A stretch of 64,000 nt of DNA from Lentzea sp. NEAU-D7. GTDB lineage: Bacteria; Actinomycetota; Actinomycetes; Mycobacteriales; Pseudonocardiaceae. Positions 1 through 7,621 of this stretch are shown piece after piece. Location of the stretch: NCBI RefSeq assembly GCF_026242055.1, contig NZ_JAPJDL010000014.1:62001-126000 (forward strand), read 5' to 3'. The notes beneath the pieces are model-generated. The model was not told the DNA's origin, made no database searches, and saw only the letters and a list, made by a program, of their open reading frames with translations. The translations under genes and the position numbers were made by a program. Each line of letters begins with the position of its first letter. The first letter of the stretch is position 1.

Positions 1-399
1 TTCCGGCAGCGTCGGCACGCCCGCGGCCGCCATCCGCTTCTTCGCGGCGACCTTGGAGCCCATCGCCTCGATCGAGTCCGGTTCCGGGCCGACCCACGTC
101 AGGCCCGCCGCCTGGACCTCGCGTGCGAAGCCGGCGTTCTCGCTGAGGAATCCGTAGCCGGGGTGCACCGCGTCCGCGCCCGCCCTGACCGCCGCCTCGA
201 CGAGCAGATCGGCACGCAGGTAGGTCTCGGCCGGCGACGCACCGGGCAGCCGGACCGCGAAGTCGGCCTCGCGGACGTGCGGCGAGTCCGCGTCCGGGTC
301 GGAGAAGACGGCGACCGTGCGGATCCCGTTGTCCCGGCAGGTGCGGATGATCCGGCGGGCGATCTCGCCGCGGTTGGCGATCAGGAGTGACTTGATCAC
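1..399 (-). CDS. Acyl-CoA carboxylase biotin carboxylase subunit (5' part only)
   Basis: The first 133 residues of the biotin-dependent carboxylase alpha subunit, running off the window edge. The start is a GTG at 397-399 giving VIKSLLIANRGEIARRII, the typical N-terminus of the biotin carboxylase fold. It is followed by the HPGYGFLSENAGFA motif near residue 80. The family carboxylates biotin with ATP and bicarbonate. It lies 5 bp after the carboxyltransferase gene, so the two halves are co-transcribed and should form one holoenzyme. Whether the biotin carrier domain is fused cannot be seen here. Confidence 0.95.
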   Translation of the reverse strand, partial: MIKSLLIANRGEIARRIIRTCRDNGIRTVAVFSDPDADSPHVREADFAVRLPGASPAETYLRADLLVEAAVRAGADAVHPGYGFLSENAGFAREVQAAGLTWVGPEPDSIEAMGSKVAAKKRMAAAGVPTLPE

Positions 400-404
400 G
401 GGTC

Positions 405-1955
405 TCACATCCGGAAGACGCCGAAGCCGTCGGCGCCCTTGATCGGTCCGCTGTGGACAGCGGAGAGGCAGAGGGCGAGCACGGTCCTGGTGTCGCGCGG
501 GTCGATCACGCCGTCGTCGTAGAGCTTCCCGGACAGGAACGGCGCGAGCGACTGCTCCTCGATCTGCGCCTCCACCATCTTGCGCATGGCGGCGTCGTGC
601 TCCTCGTTGTACTCCTGCCCTTTCGCCGCGGCGGCCTGCCGCCCGACGATCGAGAGCACCCCGGCGAGCTGCGCGGGCCCCATCACGGCGGACTTGGCGT
701 TGGGCCAGGTGAACAGGAACCTCGGGTCGTACGCCCTGCCGCACATGCCGTAGTTGCCCGCGCCGTACGAGGCGCCCATCGTGATCGTCAGGTGCGGCAC
801 CCGGCTGTTGGAGACGGCGTTGATCATCATCGAGCCGTGCTTGACGATGCCGCCCTGCTCGTACTGGGCGCCGACCATGTAGCCGGTGGTGTTCTGCAGG
901 AAGACGAGCGGGGTGTCGCTCGAGTTGGCCAGCTGGATGAACTGCGTGGCCTTCTGCGACTCCTCGCTGAACAGCACGCCGCGCGCGTTGGCGAGGATGC
1001 CGACCGGGTAGCCGTGGACGCGGGCCCAGCCGGTGACGAGGCTGTTGCCGTACAACGGCTTGAACTCGTCGAAGTGCGACCCGTCGACGAGCCGGGCGAT
1101 GACGTCGCGCGGGTCGAACGGCACCCGCTGGTCCTCGGAGACGATGTCGAGGATGCTCTCGGCGTCGAACAGCGGCTCCTCCACCGGTGCCGGCTCGGGC
1201 CCGAGCTTCCGCCAGTTCAGCCGGGCGACGACCCTGCGCGCCAGCCGGATCGCGTCGGTCTCGTCCTCCGCCACGAAGTCCGCGAGCCCGGACGTCACGC
1301 CGTGCATGGTCGCACCGCCCAGCGACTCGTCGTCGGAGTCCTCGCCGGTCGCCATCTTGACCAGCGGCGGACCGCCGAGGAACACCTTGGAGCGGTCCTT
1401 GATCATGATCACGTAGTCGGACATGCCCGGCACGTACGCGCCTCCGGCCGTCGCGTTGCCGAACACCGCCGTGATCGTCGGGATCCCGGCCGCGCTCAAC
1501 CGCGTGAGGTCGCGGAACGCGCGGCCTCCGGGGATGAAGATCTCGCTCTGCGTCGGCAGGTCCGCGCCGCCCGACTCGACCAGGCTGACCAGCGGCAGCC
1601 GGTTCTGCAACGCGATGTCGTTGGCCCGCAGCGACTTGCGCAGCGTGTACGGGTTCGACGAGCCGCCGCGCACCGTCGGGTCGTTCGCGACGATCACGCA
1701 CTCGACGCCCTCGACGCGCCCGATGCCGGTGACGACCGACGCGCCCACCGGGAAGTCGGTGCCCCAGGCGGCGAGCGGGGACAGCTCCAGGAACGGGCTG
1801 TCCTCGTCGATCAGCAGCTCCACCCGTTCGCGGGCGAGGAGCTTGCCGCGCTCGTGGTGCCGCTCGACGTACTTCGGCCCCCCTCCCGCGAGCGCCTTGG
1901 CGTGCTCGGCGTCCAGTGCCGCGATCTTCGCGAGCAGCGCCTCCCTGTTGCCCAT
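405..1955 (-). CDS. Acyl-CoA carboxylase carboxyltransferase (beta) subunit
   Basis: A 516-residue protein of the length usual for the methylcrotonyl-, geranyl- or propionyl-CoA carboxylase beta subunit. It transfers the carboxyl group from carboxybiotin to an acyl-CoA. Crotonase-fold segments are visible: GGGARAF-like loops, GNATAGGAYVPGMSDYV, and LGGPPLVKMATGE with HGVTSGLADFVAEDE, a pattern typical of methylcrotonyl/geranyl-CoA enzymes rather than acetyl-CoA carboxylase. Its ATG shares one base with the stop of the upstream acyl-CoA dehydrogenase (TGATG), so translation is coupled. Together with the AtuA genes upstream, a branched or terpenoid acyl-CoA substrate is likely; the exact substrate is inferred. 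Confidence 0.93.
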   Translation of the reverse strand: MGNREALLAKIAALDAEHAKALAGGGPKYVERHHERGKLLARERVELLIDEDSPFLELSPLAAWGTDFPVGASVVTGIGRVEGVECVIVANDPTVRGGSSNPYTLRKSLRANDIALQNRLPLVSLVESGGADLPTQSEIFIPGGRAFRDLTRLSAAGIPTITAVFGNATAGGAYVPGMSDYVIMIKDRSKVFLGGPPLVKMATGEDSDDESLGGATMHGVTSGLADFVAEDETDAIRLARRVVARLNWRKLGPEPAPVEEPLFDAESILDIVSEDQRVPFDPRDVIARLVDGSHFDEFKPLYGNSLVTGWARVHGYPVGILANARGVLFSEESQKATQFIQLANSSDTPLVFLQNTTGYMVGAQYEQGGIVKHGSMMINAVSNSRVPHLTITMGASYGAGNYGMCGRAYDPRFLFTWPNAKSAVMGPAQLAGVLSIVGRQAAAAKGQEYNEEHDAAMRKMVEAQIEEQSLAPFLSGKLYDDGVIDPRDTRTVLALCLSAVHSGPIKGADGFGVFRM

Positions 1956-3067
1956 CAGGCGAACCCCAATCGTCGTGCCGCGAGCTCGGTCATCACTTCA
2001 CTCGCCCCGCCCCCGATGCCGAGGATGCGGGCGTCCCGGTAATGACGCTCCACTTCGGACTCCCGCATGTAGCCCATGCCTCCGTGCAGCTGCACCGCCG
2101 TGTCGACCACCTCGTCGCACGCCTGCACCGCGGCGTTCTTCGCGAAGCAGACCTCGGTGACGCAGTCGTCGCCGCGGTTGATCCTGGCCGCGACCTCACG
2201 CGTGTAGGTCCGCGCCAGGTCGATCTTCTGCGCCATCGCGGCCAGCTTGTGGCGCACCACCTGGTTCTTGATCAGCGGTTTGCCGAACGTCTCGCGGTTG
2301 CGGGTCCACTCGACGGTCAGGTCCAGGGCCCGTTGTGCCGTCGCGTACGCCTCGACCGCCATCGTCACGCGTTCGACCTGGAACTGCTGCATGATCAGCG
2401 CGAAGCCCTGGTTCTCCTCGCCCACCAGGTTCGCCACCGGCACGCGCACCTCGTCGAAGTGCAGTTCGGCGGTGTCGCTGCAGTGCCAGCCCATCTTGTC
2501 GAGCTTGCGGCGGGTGAACCCGTCCTCGATCACGAGCAGCGAGATGCCCTGGTAGCCCTCGCCACCGGTGCGCACGGCGGTCGTGACGAAGTCCGCCCGG
2601 CAGCCCGAGGTGATGAACGTCTTCTCGCCGGTGACGACGTAGTGGTCGCCGTCCCTGACCGCCCTGGTCCTGATCGCCGCGACGTCGGACCCGGCGCCGG
2701 GTTCGGTGACCGCGAGGCTGCCGATCTTCTCGCCCCGGATCGCGGGCTTCGCGAACCGTTCGACCAGGTCCTCGTTCCCGCTCTGCCAGATGTGCGGGAT
2801 CGCGATGCCGAGCGTGAACAGCGCCGCCATCAGGCCCGACGAGCCGCCGTTCTGGATGATCTCCTCGGTCAGCGCGACCGAGTCGAGCAGGTCGCCGTGC
2901 TCGAACCCGATGCCGAGCAGGTCGAGCTCCGCGGCCTTCTCGTGCAGCTCACGCGGAACCTCGCCGTCGCGTTCCCACTGGTCGAGGTGCGGCGCGATCT
3001 CCTTGCGCGTGAAGTCGCGGACGAGTTGCCGCAGCTCTTTCCGCTCGTACAGGTCCTTCGTGATCAC
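1955..3067 (-). CDS. Acyl-CoA dehydrogenase
   Basis: A 370-residue FAD flavoprotein that makes the alpha,beta-double bond in an acyl-CoA, which is the step before carboxylation by the downstream carboxylase. Family motifs visible are LAVTEPGAGSDVAAIRT, FITSGCRADFVTT, RNRETFGKPL and the C-terminal QLHGGMGYMRESEVERHYRDAR-like region (the last two are flavin and active-site segments). The GTG at 3065-3067 is chosen because GGAGGAGC precedes it by 6 bases and because it overlaps the previous stop as GTGA. A longer open frame upstream is not protein-like. It is closest to isovaleryl- or citronellyl-CoA dehydrogenases by context; the substrate is not proven. Confidence 0.93.
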   Translation of the reverse strand: MITKDLYERKELRQLVRDFTRKEIAPHLDQWERDGEVPRELHEKAAELDLLGIGFEHGDLLDSVALTEEIIQNGGSSGLMAALFTLGIAIPHIWQSGNEDLVERFAKPAIRGEKIGSLAVTEPGAGSDVAAIRTRAVRDGDHYVVTGEKTFITSGCRADFVTTAVRTGGEGYQGISLLVIEDGFTRRKLDKMGWHCSDTAELHFDEVRVPVANLVGEENQGFALIMQQFQVERVTMAVEAYATAQRALDLTVEWTRNRETFGKPLIKNQVVRHKLAAMAQKIDLARTYTREVAARINRGDDCVTEVCFAKNAAVQACDEVVDTAVQLHGGMGYMRESEVERHYRDARILGIGGGASEVMTELAARRLGFA

Positions 3068-3384
3068 AGAAGCTCCTCCGGGATCTCTGCTTCCCTGCTG
3101 CGCAACCACTCGCCCAGCGCCTTGGCCTGCGGGTCGAACCGCGTGCTGCTCGCCACCCCGTCGCCGAGCAGGCCGTGCAGCACGAAGTTGAGCGCCCTGA
3201 GGTTCGGCAGCTCGTACCTGCTGACCTCGCCCGCCTCGGGCAGCAGTTCCTTGAGCTTCTCGGTGGTGAGGAAGCGGTTCAGCCACTCGAAGGCCTCGTC
3301 GCTGCGCACCCACACACCGAGGTTCGCGTCCCCGCCCTTGTCACCGCTGCGCGCACCGGCGATCGTTCCCAGCGGCCTCTTCAC
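3064..3384 (-). CDS. AtuA-related C-terminal domain protein
   Basis: A 106-residue protein matching the C-terminal part of AtuA-type proteins: GTIAGARSGDKGGDANLGVWV at the start, then LNFVLHGLLGDGV. In Pseudomonas AtuA this segment is fused behind the DUF1446 domain. Here it is a separate gene whose GTG overlaps the stop of the DUF1446 gene by 4 bp (GTGA), and it overlaps the next gene the same way. The two AtuA pieces probably associate. AtuA is needed for acyclic terpene (citronellol, geraniol) use, but its reaction is not established. Confidence 0.85.
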   Translation of the reverse strand: MKRPLGTIAGARSGDKGGDANLGVWVRSDEAFEWLNRFLTTEKLKELLPEAGEVSRYELPNLRALNFVLHGLLGDGVASSTRFDPQAKALGEWLRSREAEIPEELL

Positions 3385-4598
3385 AGCAACACCGCCTTGG
3401 CGCTGACCTCATCGCGGTTCACGTACGCGGCCTGGTAGACCCCGAACGGCGTCCCGTCGCTCGGTGGCGCCGTGACGTGGAACCCCGGATAGCTCGCGAG
3501 CGCCAGCTCGATCGCCGCCCGGCTGAACCCCTTGGCCCGCTTCGGATCCGCCGTCTTGACGGTGACGTGCAGCAACGCGCTGGCCTGTTCCTCGGTGGCC
3601 GCGTCGGGCTGGTCGGTCCGCGCCAGCGTCCAGGTCAGCCCTTCCTCACCGATGGCGTCCTGGAGCTGCCGGCGGACCAGGCCGGCCTTCTGCTCGACGT
3701 CGAGTCCGGTGAGGACGAACGTCGTGGAGTTCCTGAACCCGCCCAGCGTGTTCAGGCAGACCTTGAGCGTGCCGGGAGGCGGACTCCCCTTGGTGCCGCT
3801 GATCCTGACCCCGCGCTCGTGCGCGTCGAGCCGGATCGTGTCGAAGTGCGTGGTGACGTCCGGCCCCAGGTACTCGGGCGCCCCGATCTCGTACAGCAGC
3901 TGCGCCGTCACGGTGTCGACGGTGACCGCGCCACCCGTGCCGTCGTGCTTGGTGATCAGGCACGACCCGTCCTCGTCGATCTCCGCGATCGGGAACCCGG
4001 GCCGGGTCGCGTCGATCTCGGTGAAGAACGAGTAGTTGCCGCCCGTGGCCTGCGTCCCGCACTCCAGCACGTGCCCGGCGACCGTGGCTCCGGCCAGCCG
4101 GTCCCAGTCGTCGCGCGCCCACCCGAAGTGCGCCGCGGCGGGCCCGACCACGAGGCTCGCGTCGGTGACGCGCCCGGTGACCACGACCTGAGCCCCCTGG
4201 TCCAGGCACTCCGCGATCTCCCACGCGCCGAGGTAGGCGTTGGCGGTCAACGCCTCGGGGAACCGGGACTTGAGGTCGTCACCCGTGACGTACCCGATCG
4301 TGGCACCGACCTTCGCGTCGAGCTTGCGCGCCAGTCCCTCGGGGTTCAGGCCACCGGCGTTCACCACGATCTTGACGCCCTTGTCGAGCGCCAGCGCCAG
4401 GCAGTCCTCCATCTGCCGCAGGAACGTCTTCGCATATCCCAGCGACGAGTCCTTCATGCGGTCGCGGCCGAGGATGAGCATGGTCAGCTCGGCGAGGTAG
4501 TCGCCGGTCAGGACGTCGAGCTCGCCGCCTTCCAGCTGTTCGCGCATCGCGGACAGCCGGTCGCCGTAGAACCCGGACGCGTTGCCGATCCTGATCAA
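3381..4598 (-). CDS. Acyclic terpene utilisation AtuA family protein (DUF1446)
   Basis: A 405-residue DUF1446 protein. The start is a TTG at 4596-4598 (LIRIGNASGFYGDRLSAM) because it is preceded by GGAGGTGG and overlaps the upstream stop as TTGA. The much longer open frame upstream is antisense-like sequence. Family segments are GDYLAELTMLIL, KIVVNAGGLNPEGLA, VVTGRVTDASLVVGPAAAHFGW and CGTQATGGNYSFF. The normal AtuA is about 590 residues; here the last ~100 residues are encoded by the next gene. It lies in an operon with an acyl-CoA dehydrogenase and carboxylase, the same set of activities as the Pseudomonas citronellol pathway. Confidence 0.88.
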   Translation of the reverse strand: MIRIGNASGFYGDRLSAMREQLEGGELDVLTGDYLAELTMLILGRDRMKDSSLGYAKTFLRQMEDCLALALDKGVKIVVNAGGLNPEGLARKLDAKVGATIGYVTGDDLKSRFPEALTANAYLGAWEIAECLDQGAQVVVTGRVTDASLVVGPAAAHFGWARDDWDRLAGATVAGHVLECGTQATGGNYSFFTEIDATRPGFPIAEIDEDGSCLITKHDGTGGAVTVDTVTAQLLYEIGAPEYLGPDVTTHFDTIRLDAHERGVRISGTKGSPPPGTLKVCLNTLGGFRNSTTFVLTGLDVEQKAGLVRRQLQDAIGEEGLTWTLARTDQPDAATEEQASALLHVTVKTADPKRAKGFSRAAIELALASYPGFHVTAPPSDGTPFGVYQAAYVNRDEVSAKAVLL

Positions 4599-5329
4599 CG
4601 GCCACCTCCGGGCGGCCCCGCGAACGCCTGCGCGATCGGCACCCACTCCTGCGCCACCGGTCCGGAAGCCTCGATCGCGAGGTCCTTGCGGTTGCGGCGC
4701 TGCGTCACCAGCCACGCGAAGTCCAGTGCCGGCCCGGAGATCCGGTTCTCGGCGTCCTCCGGCCCCCACGTCCACGACTCGCCGCCGGGGCCGGTCAGCT
4801 CGACGCGGACCTCGTCCGTCGGCACCGCCAGCCCGTTGAGCAGGAAGGCGAACCCGATCGTCCGCACGCCGATGTGGCACACGTGCCTGATGCGCGCGGT
4901 GGGCTCCCGCACCACCCCGAGCGCGTCCGCCACGTCCTGCCCGTGAGCCCAGGTCTCCATGATCCGCGCGGTGGCCATCGACGCCGGGCTCATCGGCGGC
5001 CCGAACCACAGGATCTTCCCGGAAGCCTGGGCGAGGTGCTCCAGCAACGACTTGCGGCTGTCCCGCCACAGCTCCAGCAGGTTCGGCGACGCCGCCGCCT
5101 CCGCCGCGGTGCGGTCGACGATGTCGGCGGTCAGCGGCTGCGCCTGGAACGCCTCGGGGTCGGTGATGGCGAGGATCGACGCCTTGTCCGTCCACATGAG
5201 ATGGCCGATCTGGTGCGCCACGGTCCAGCCCTCCGCGGGCGTGGGCACCGACCAGTCGTCCACCTCCGCGACGATCTCGTCCAGCGAGCGCGACTCGGCG
5301 TCGAGATCGGCCAGCAGTTCCGTGATCAC
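4595..5329 (-). CDS. TIGR03084 family metal-binding protein
   Basis: A 244-residue protein of the DinB/mycothiol-maleylpyruvate-isomerase-like fold. The N-terminal half has PAEGWTVAHQIGHLMWTD, with the His that usually contributes to the metal site, and the C-terminal half has ETWAHGQDVADALGV and HVCHIGVRT. The GTG at 5327-5329 overlaps the TetR stop as GTGA. In actinobacteria this family commonly sits next to AtuA and acyl-CoA carboxylase genes, as here. Its reaction is unknown; a thiol-dependent step is a guess from the fold. Confidence 0.82.
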   Translation of the reverse strand: MITELLADLDAESRSLDEIVAEVDDWSVPTPAEGWTVAHQIGHLMWTDKASILAITDPEAFQAQPLTADIVDRTAAEAAASPNLLELWRDSRKSLLEHLAQASGKILWFGPPMSPASMATARIMETWAHGQDVADALGVVREPTARIRHVCHIGVRTIGFAFLLNGLAVPTDEVRVELTGPGGESWTWGPEDAENRISGPALDFAWLVTQRRNRKDLAIEASGPVAQEWVPIAQAFAGPPGGGR

Positions 5330-5907
5330 AGCTGTTCCTCCAGCATCCGCGCCCAGTAGCGCACGACGTGCGCCCGGCGCTTGGCGTCGTCGGCGAGCTG
5401 GTTGGCGAGCGCCAGCCCGCGCACAAGATCGAGCGTTGCCTGCACCGCGTCCCTCACCCCCGGCTTCGAGTCGTCCACGTCGAGCAGTTCCAGGGCCAGC
5501 CCGTACACCTCGCGACCCAGGCGTGCCTGCAGCTCCAGCACCTGCTCGCGCAGCTCCGGGTCGGTGCGCGCGGCCACCCACAGCTCGAGGGCCGCGGTGA
5601 ACAGGTCGCTGGCGTGGAAGTCCGCGATCAGCTCCACCACGGCGTGCGTGCTCTTCGCGGCGATCACCGCGCGCCGCTTGAGCACCTCGACGCTCTCCGC
5701 GCCCACGTGCTCCACGGCCGCCGCGACCAGCTCACCGCGCGTGCGGAAGTGGTGCAGCTGCGCGCCGCGCGACACGCCCGCCCGTTCGGCCACCTCGGTC
5801 GTCGTGGTGCCTGACCAGCCGCGTTCCACCAGACACTCGACGGTCGCCTCCATCAGCTTCCGCTTCGTCTCGCGCGTGCGGTCGGCCTGGCGCTGCCTCG
5901 TCTCCAC
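5326..5907 (-). CDS. TetR family transcriptional regulator
   Basis: A 193-residue repressor-type protein. The helix-turn-helix spans about residues 34-57 (TTTTEVAERAGVSRGAQLHHF), followed by an all-alpha ligand domain. The GTG at 5905-5907 is the first start that gives the usual short N-terminal arm (ETRQRQADRTRETKRKLME). It is the first gene of the AtuA/acyl-CoA operon and overlaps the next gene by 4 bp. A 22-bp near-perfect palindrome lies 24 bp upstream, so it probably represses its own operon and releases on binding an acyl-CoA or related ligand. Confidence 0.93.
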   Translation of the reverse strand: METRQRQADRTRETKRKLMEATVECLVERGWSGTTTTEVAERAGVSRGAQLHHFRTRGELVAAAVEHVGAESVEVLKRRAVIAAKSTHAVVELIADFHASDLFTAALELWVAARTDPELREQVLELQARLGREVYGLALELLDVDDSKPGVRDAVQATLDLVRGLALANQLADDAKRRAHVVRYWARMLEEQL

Positions 5908-5930
5908 GCCCCGAGTGTTCCGGCGAACAA

Positions 5931-5952
5931 ACAAACAGTCAAGACTGCTTGT
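5931..5952. promoter_or_regulatory. Probable TetR operator (22-bp palindrome)
   Basis: ACAAACAGTC, then AA, then GACTGCTTGT: ten-base arms that match as inverted repeats except at one position. It lies between the divergent TetR gene (start 5907) and methyltransferase gene (start 5980), in a short AT-rich patch. Position and symmetry fit a TetR-family operator controlling both directions. Confidence 0.75.
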
Positions 5953-5979
5953 AAATAGCGCTGCTAGCGTCCGCGGGCG

Positions 5980-6711
5980 ATGAGCATCGTGGAACGACTG
6001 CGGGCCGCCGGCTGTGTTTTCGCCGAAGAAGAGGCCGCACTGCTGCAAGAAGCCGCTCGCGACGCCGAGCACCTCGAAGACCTGGTCAGGCAACGGGTCG
6101 ACGGCCTGCCGCTGGAGCACGCCGTCGGCTGGGCGCTGTTCTGCGGGCAGCGGATCGTGGTCACCAGGGGCGTCTTCGTCCCCCGCCACCGCACCGAGCT
6201 ACTGGTGGACCTCGCCACCGACCTGAAGCCCGCCACCGTCGTGGACCTGTGCTGCGGCTCCGGCGCGGTGGGCGCGGTCCTGCAGCACCGGCTGCCGGAC
6301 GCCGTGGTCTACGCCGCCGACATCGACCCAGTGGCCGTGGCGTGCGCGCGCAAGAACCTCACGAACGTGTTCGAAGGCGACCTGTTCGACGCCCTCCCCG
6401 CACACCTGAAGGGCGCCATCGACGTCGTGGTCGCCAACGTCCCGTACGTGCCGACCGGCGACATCCGGTTCATGCCACCGGAAGCCCGCGACCACGAGGC
6501 ACGGGTGGCGCTCGACGGCGGCGAGGACGGCCTCGAGGTCCTGCGCCGCGTGGCGGCCCAGGCGGTGGCCTGGCTGCGGCCCGGCGGCCACCTGCTGAGC
6601 GAGACCAGTGCACGCCAGGCACCGGCCGCGCTCGCCGCGTTCACCGCCGCCGGACTCGATGCCAAGGTCGTGACCAGCGAAGACACAAATGCGGTGGTCG
6701 GCAGGCGCTAA
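5980..6711 (+). CDS. PrmC/HemK-like class I methyltransferase
   Basis: A 243-residue SAM-dependent methyltransferase annotated in relatives as a putative protein N5-glutamine methyltransferase. The SAM motif VVDLCCGSGAVG is at residues 88-99, the acidic motif II at DID (114-116), and the substrate motif is NVPY at 153-156 in place of the normal NPPY. A short helical N-terminal domain (EDLVRQRVDGLPLEHAVG) and the RHRTELLVD element also match HemK proteins. The altered NPPY suggests a paralogue with a different target rather than the release-factor enzyme. Divergent from the TetR gene and 28 bp from its operator. Confidence 0.82.
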   Translation: MSIVERLRAAGCVFAEEEAALLQEAARDAEHLEDLVRQRVDGLPLEHAVGWALFCGQRIVVTRGVFVPRHRTELLVDLATDLKPATVVDLCCGSGAVGAVLQHRLPDAVVYAADIDPVAVACARKNLTNVFEGDLFDALPAHLKGAIDVVVANVPYVPTGDIRFMPPEARDHEARVALDGGEDGLEVLRRVAAQAVAWLRPGGHLLSETSARQAPAALAAFTAAGLDAKVVTSEDTNAVVGRR

Positions 6712-6714
6712 GTT

Positions 6715-6729
6715 CCGTACAATGTACGG
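6715..6729 (+). promoter_or_regulatory. Palindrome with -10-like core before the NTF2-fold gene
   Basis: CCGTACAATGTACGG is a 15-base inverted repeat with six-base arms. Its centre contains TACAAT, a good -10 hexamer, ending 7 bases before the ATG at 6731. That spacing would allow a leaderless transcript, common in actinobacteria, with a repressor able to cover the -10. No clear -35 is visible. Confidence 0.4.
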
Positions 6730-6730
6730 T

Positions 6731-7075
6731 ATGGCGTACGACGAGATCATGCAGTGGTTTGCGCGGTGGGACGAGCTCGCGGTCAAGGGCGACGTCGAGG
6801 CGATGGCCGACATGGCCCTGTTCCCGGTCAACACGGTCACCGACGGCTCGGCCACGTCGTGGGACCGCGAGACGTTCCTGAAGGAGATGGGAGCCCAGCT
6901 CGGCGGCGAGGTGCAGATGGAGTCCACCAGGACCCCGCACTTCATCAACGACAACCTGGTGTTCGTGATCACCGACGGCACGATCAACGGGATCACCGTG
7001 CGCTACGGCGACCTGCTCACGAAGGTCGGCGGCGAGTGGAAGTTCCAGACGATGGCGCAGGGCGGCTGGGCGTAG
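6731..7075 (+). CDS. SnoaL/NTF2-like fold protein (nuclear transport factor 2-like)
   Basis: A 114-residue single-domain protein of the NTF2-like superfamily: an amphipathic N-terminal helix (YDEIMQWFARWDELAVKGD), then alternating strands with FPVNTVTDG, RTPHFINDNLVFVITDGTINGITVRYG and a closing WKFQTMAQGGW. Such proteins are small enzymes or ligand binders; none of the residues seen assigns a reaction. The ATG at 6731 is preferred over the in-frame ATG at 6722, which lies inside the palindromic promoter-like sequence. It is followed 18 bp later by a DUF4865 gene and may be co-transcribed with it. Confidence 0.75.
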   Translation: MAYDEIMQWFARWDELAVKGDVEAMADMALFPVNTVTDGSATSWDRETFLKEMGAQLGGEVQMESTRTPHFINDNLVFVITDGTINGITVRYGDLLTKVGGEWKFQTMAQGGWA

Positions 7076-7093
7076 CGCGGGTACAACAGAAGC

Positions 7094-7621
7094 ATGATCG
7101 CAATGCAGTACGAGATCCGGCTGCCCTCGAACTACGACATGGAGATCATCCGCGAACGCGTCCGCACCCGCGGTCACGCGCTCGACGAGTTCGAGGGCCT
7201 GGGTTTCAAGGCATATCTGGTCCGCGACACGCAGTACGCGCCGTTCTACGTGTGGAACACCTCGGCCGGCATGGCGAACTTCCTCTACCGGGGCGGCGGC
7301 TTCCAGGGGATTCTCGCCGACTTCGGCCGGCCGGTCGTGCGGCACTGGCCGGGCGTGGCGTTCGTCAGGGGCGACGCGGCGGCGGCGAGGTTCGCGACGC
7401 GCCGGATCACCAGGCTCGCACCCGAGGCGAACCCGATCGACGCGGTGGCGGAGATCGGACTGGAGAAGGCGCCCGGCCTGCACTCGGCGGTCGCGGGCGT
7501 GGATCCGCGCACGTGGGAAGTCGTGCGCTTCGAACTCTGGGAGGAACACCCCGGGGAAGAGGGTGCCTACGAAGTCCTCCACTTCTCCGAGCCGGGGCTC
7601 GAAGAGATCACAGCAGGGTGA
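7094..7621 (+). CDS. DUF4865 family protein
   Basis: A 175-residue protein matching DUF4865 throughout: MQYEIRLPSNYDMEIIRERV at the start, then GLGFKAYLVRDT, YAPFYVWNTSAGMANFLYRGGGF and FGRPVVRHWPG. The family belongs to the monooxygenase-like dimeric alpha/beta barrel type by general pattern, but its function is unknown. It begins at ATG 7094; ATG 7103 is an equally good alternative. It overlaps the 3' end of the convergent radical SAM gene by 14 bp. Confidence 0.85.
   Translation: MIAMQYEIRLPSNYDMEIIRERVRTRGHALDEFEGLGFKAYLVRDTQYAPFYVWNTSAGMANFLYRGGGFQGILADFGRPVVRHWPGVAFVRGDAAAARFATRRITRLAPEANPIDAVAEIGLEKAPGLHSAVAGVDPRTWEVVRFELWEEHPGEEGAYEVLHFSEPGLEEITAG

Noticed and set aside
453..2042. 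529-residue plus-strand open frame across the carboxyltransferase gene
   Set aside because: Antisense to a clear enzyme gene; composition of HRRDP-type low complexity and no ribosome site.
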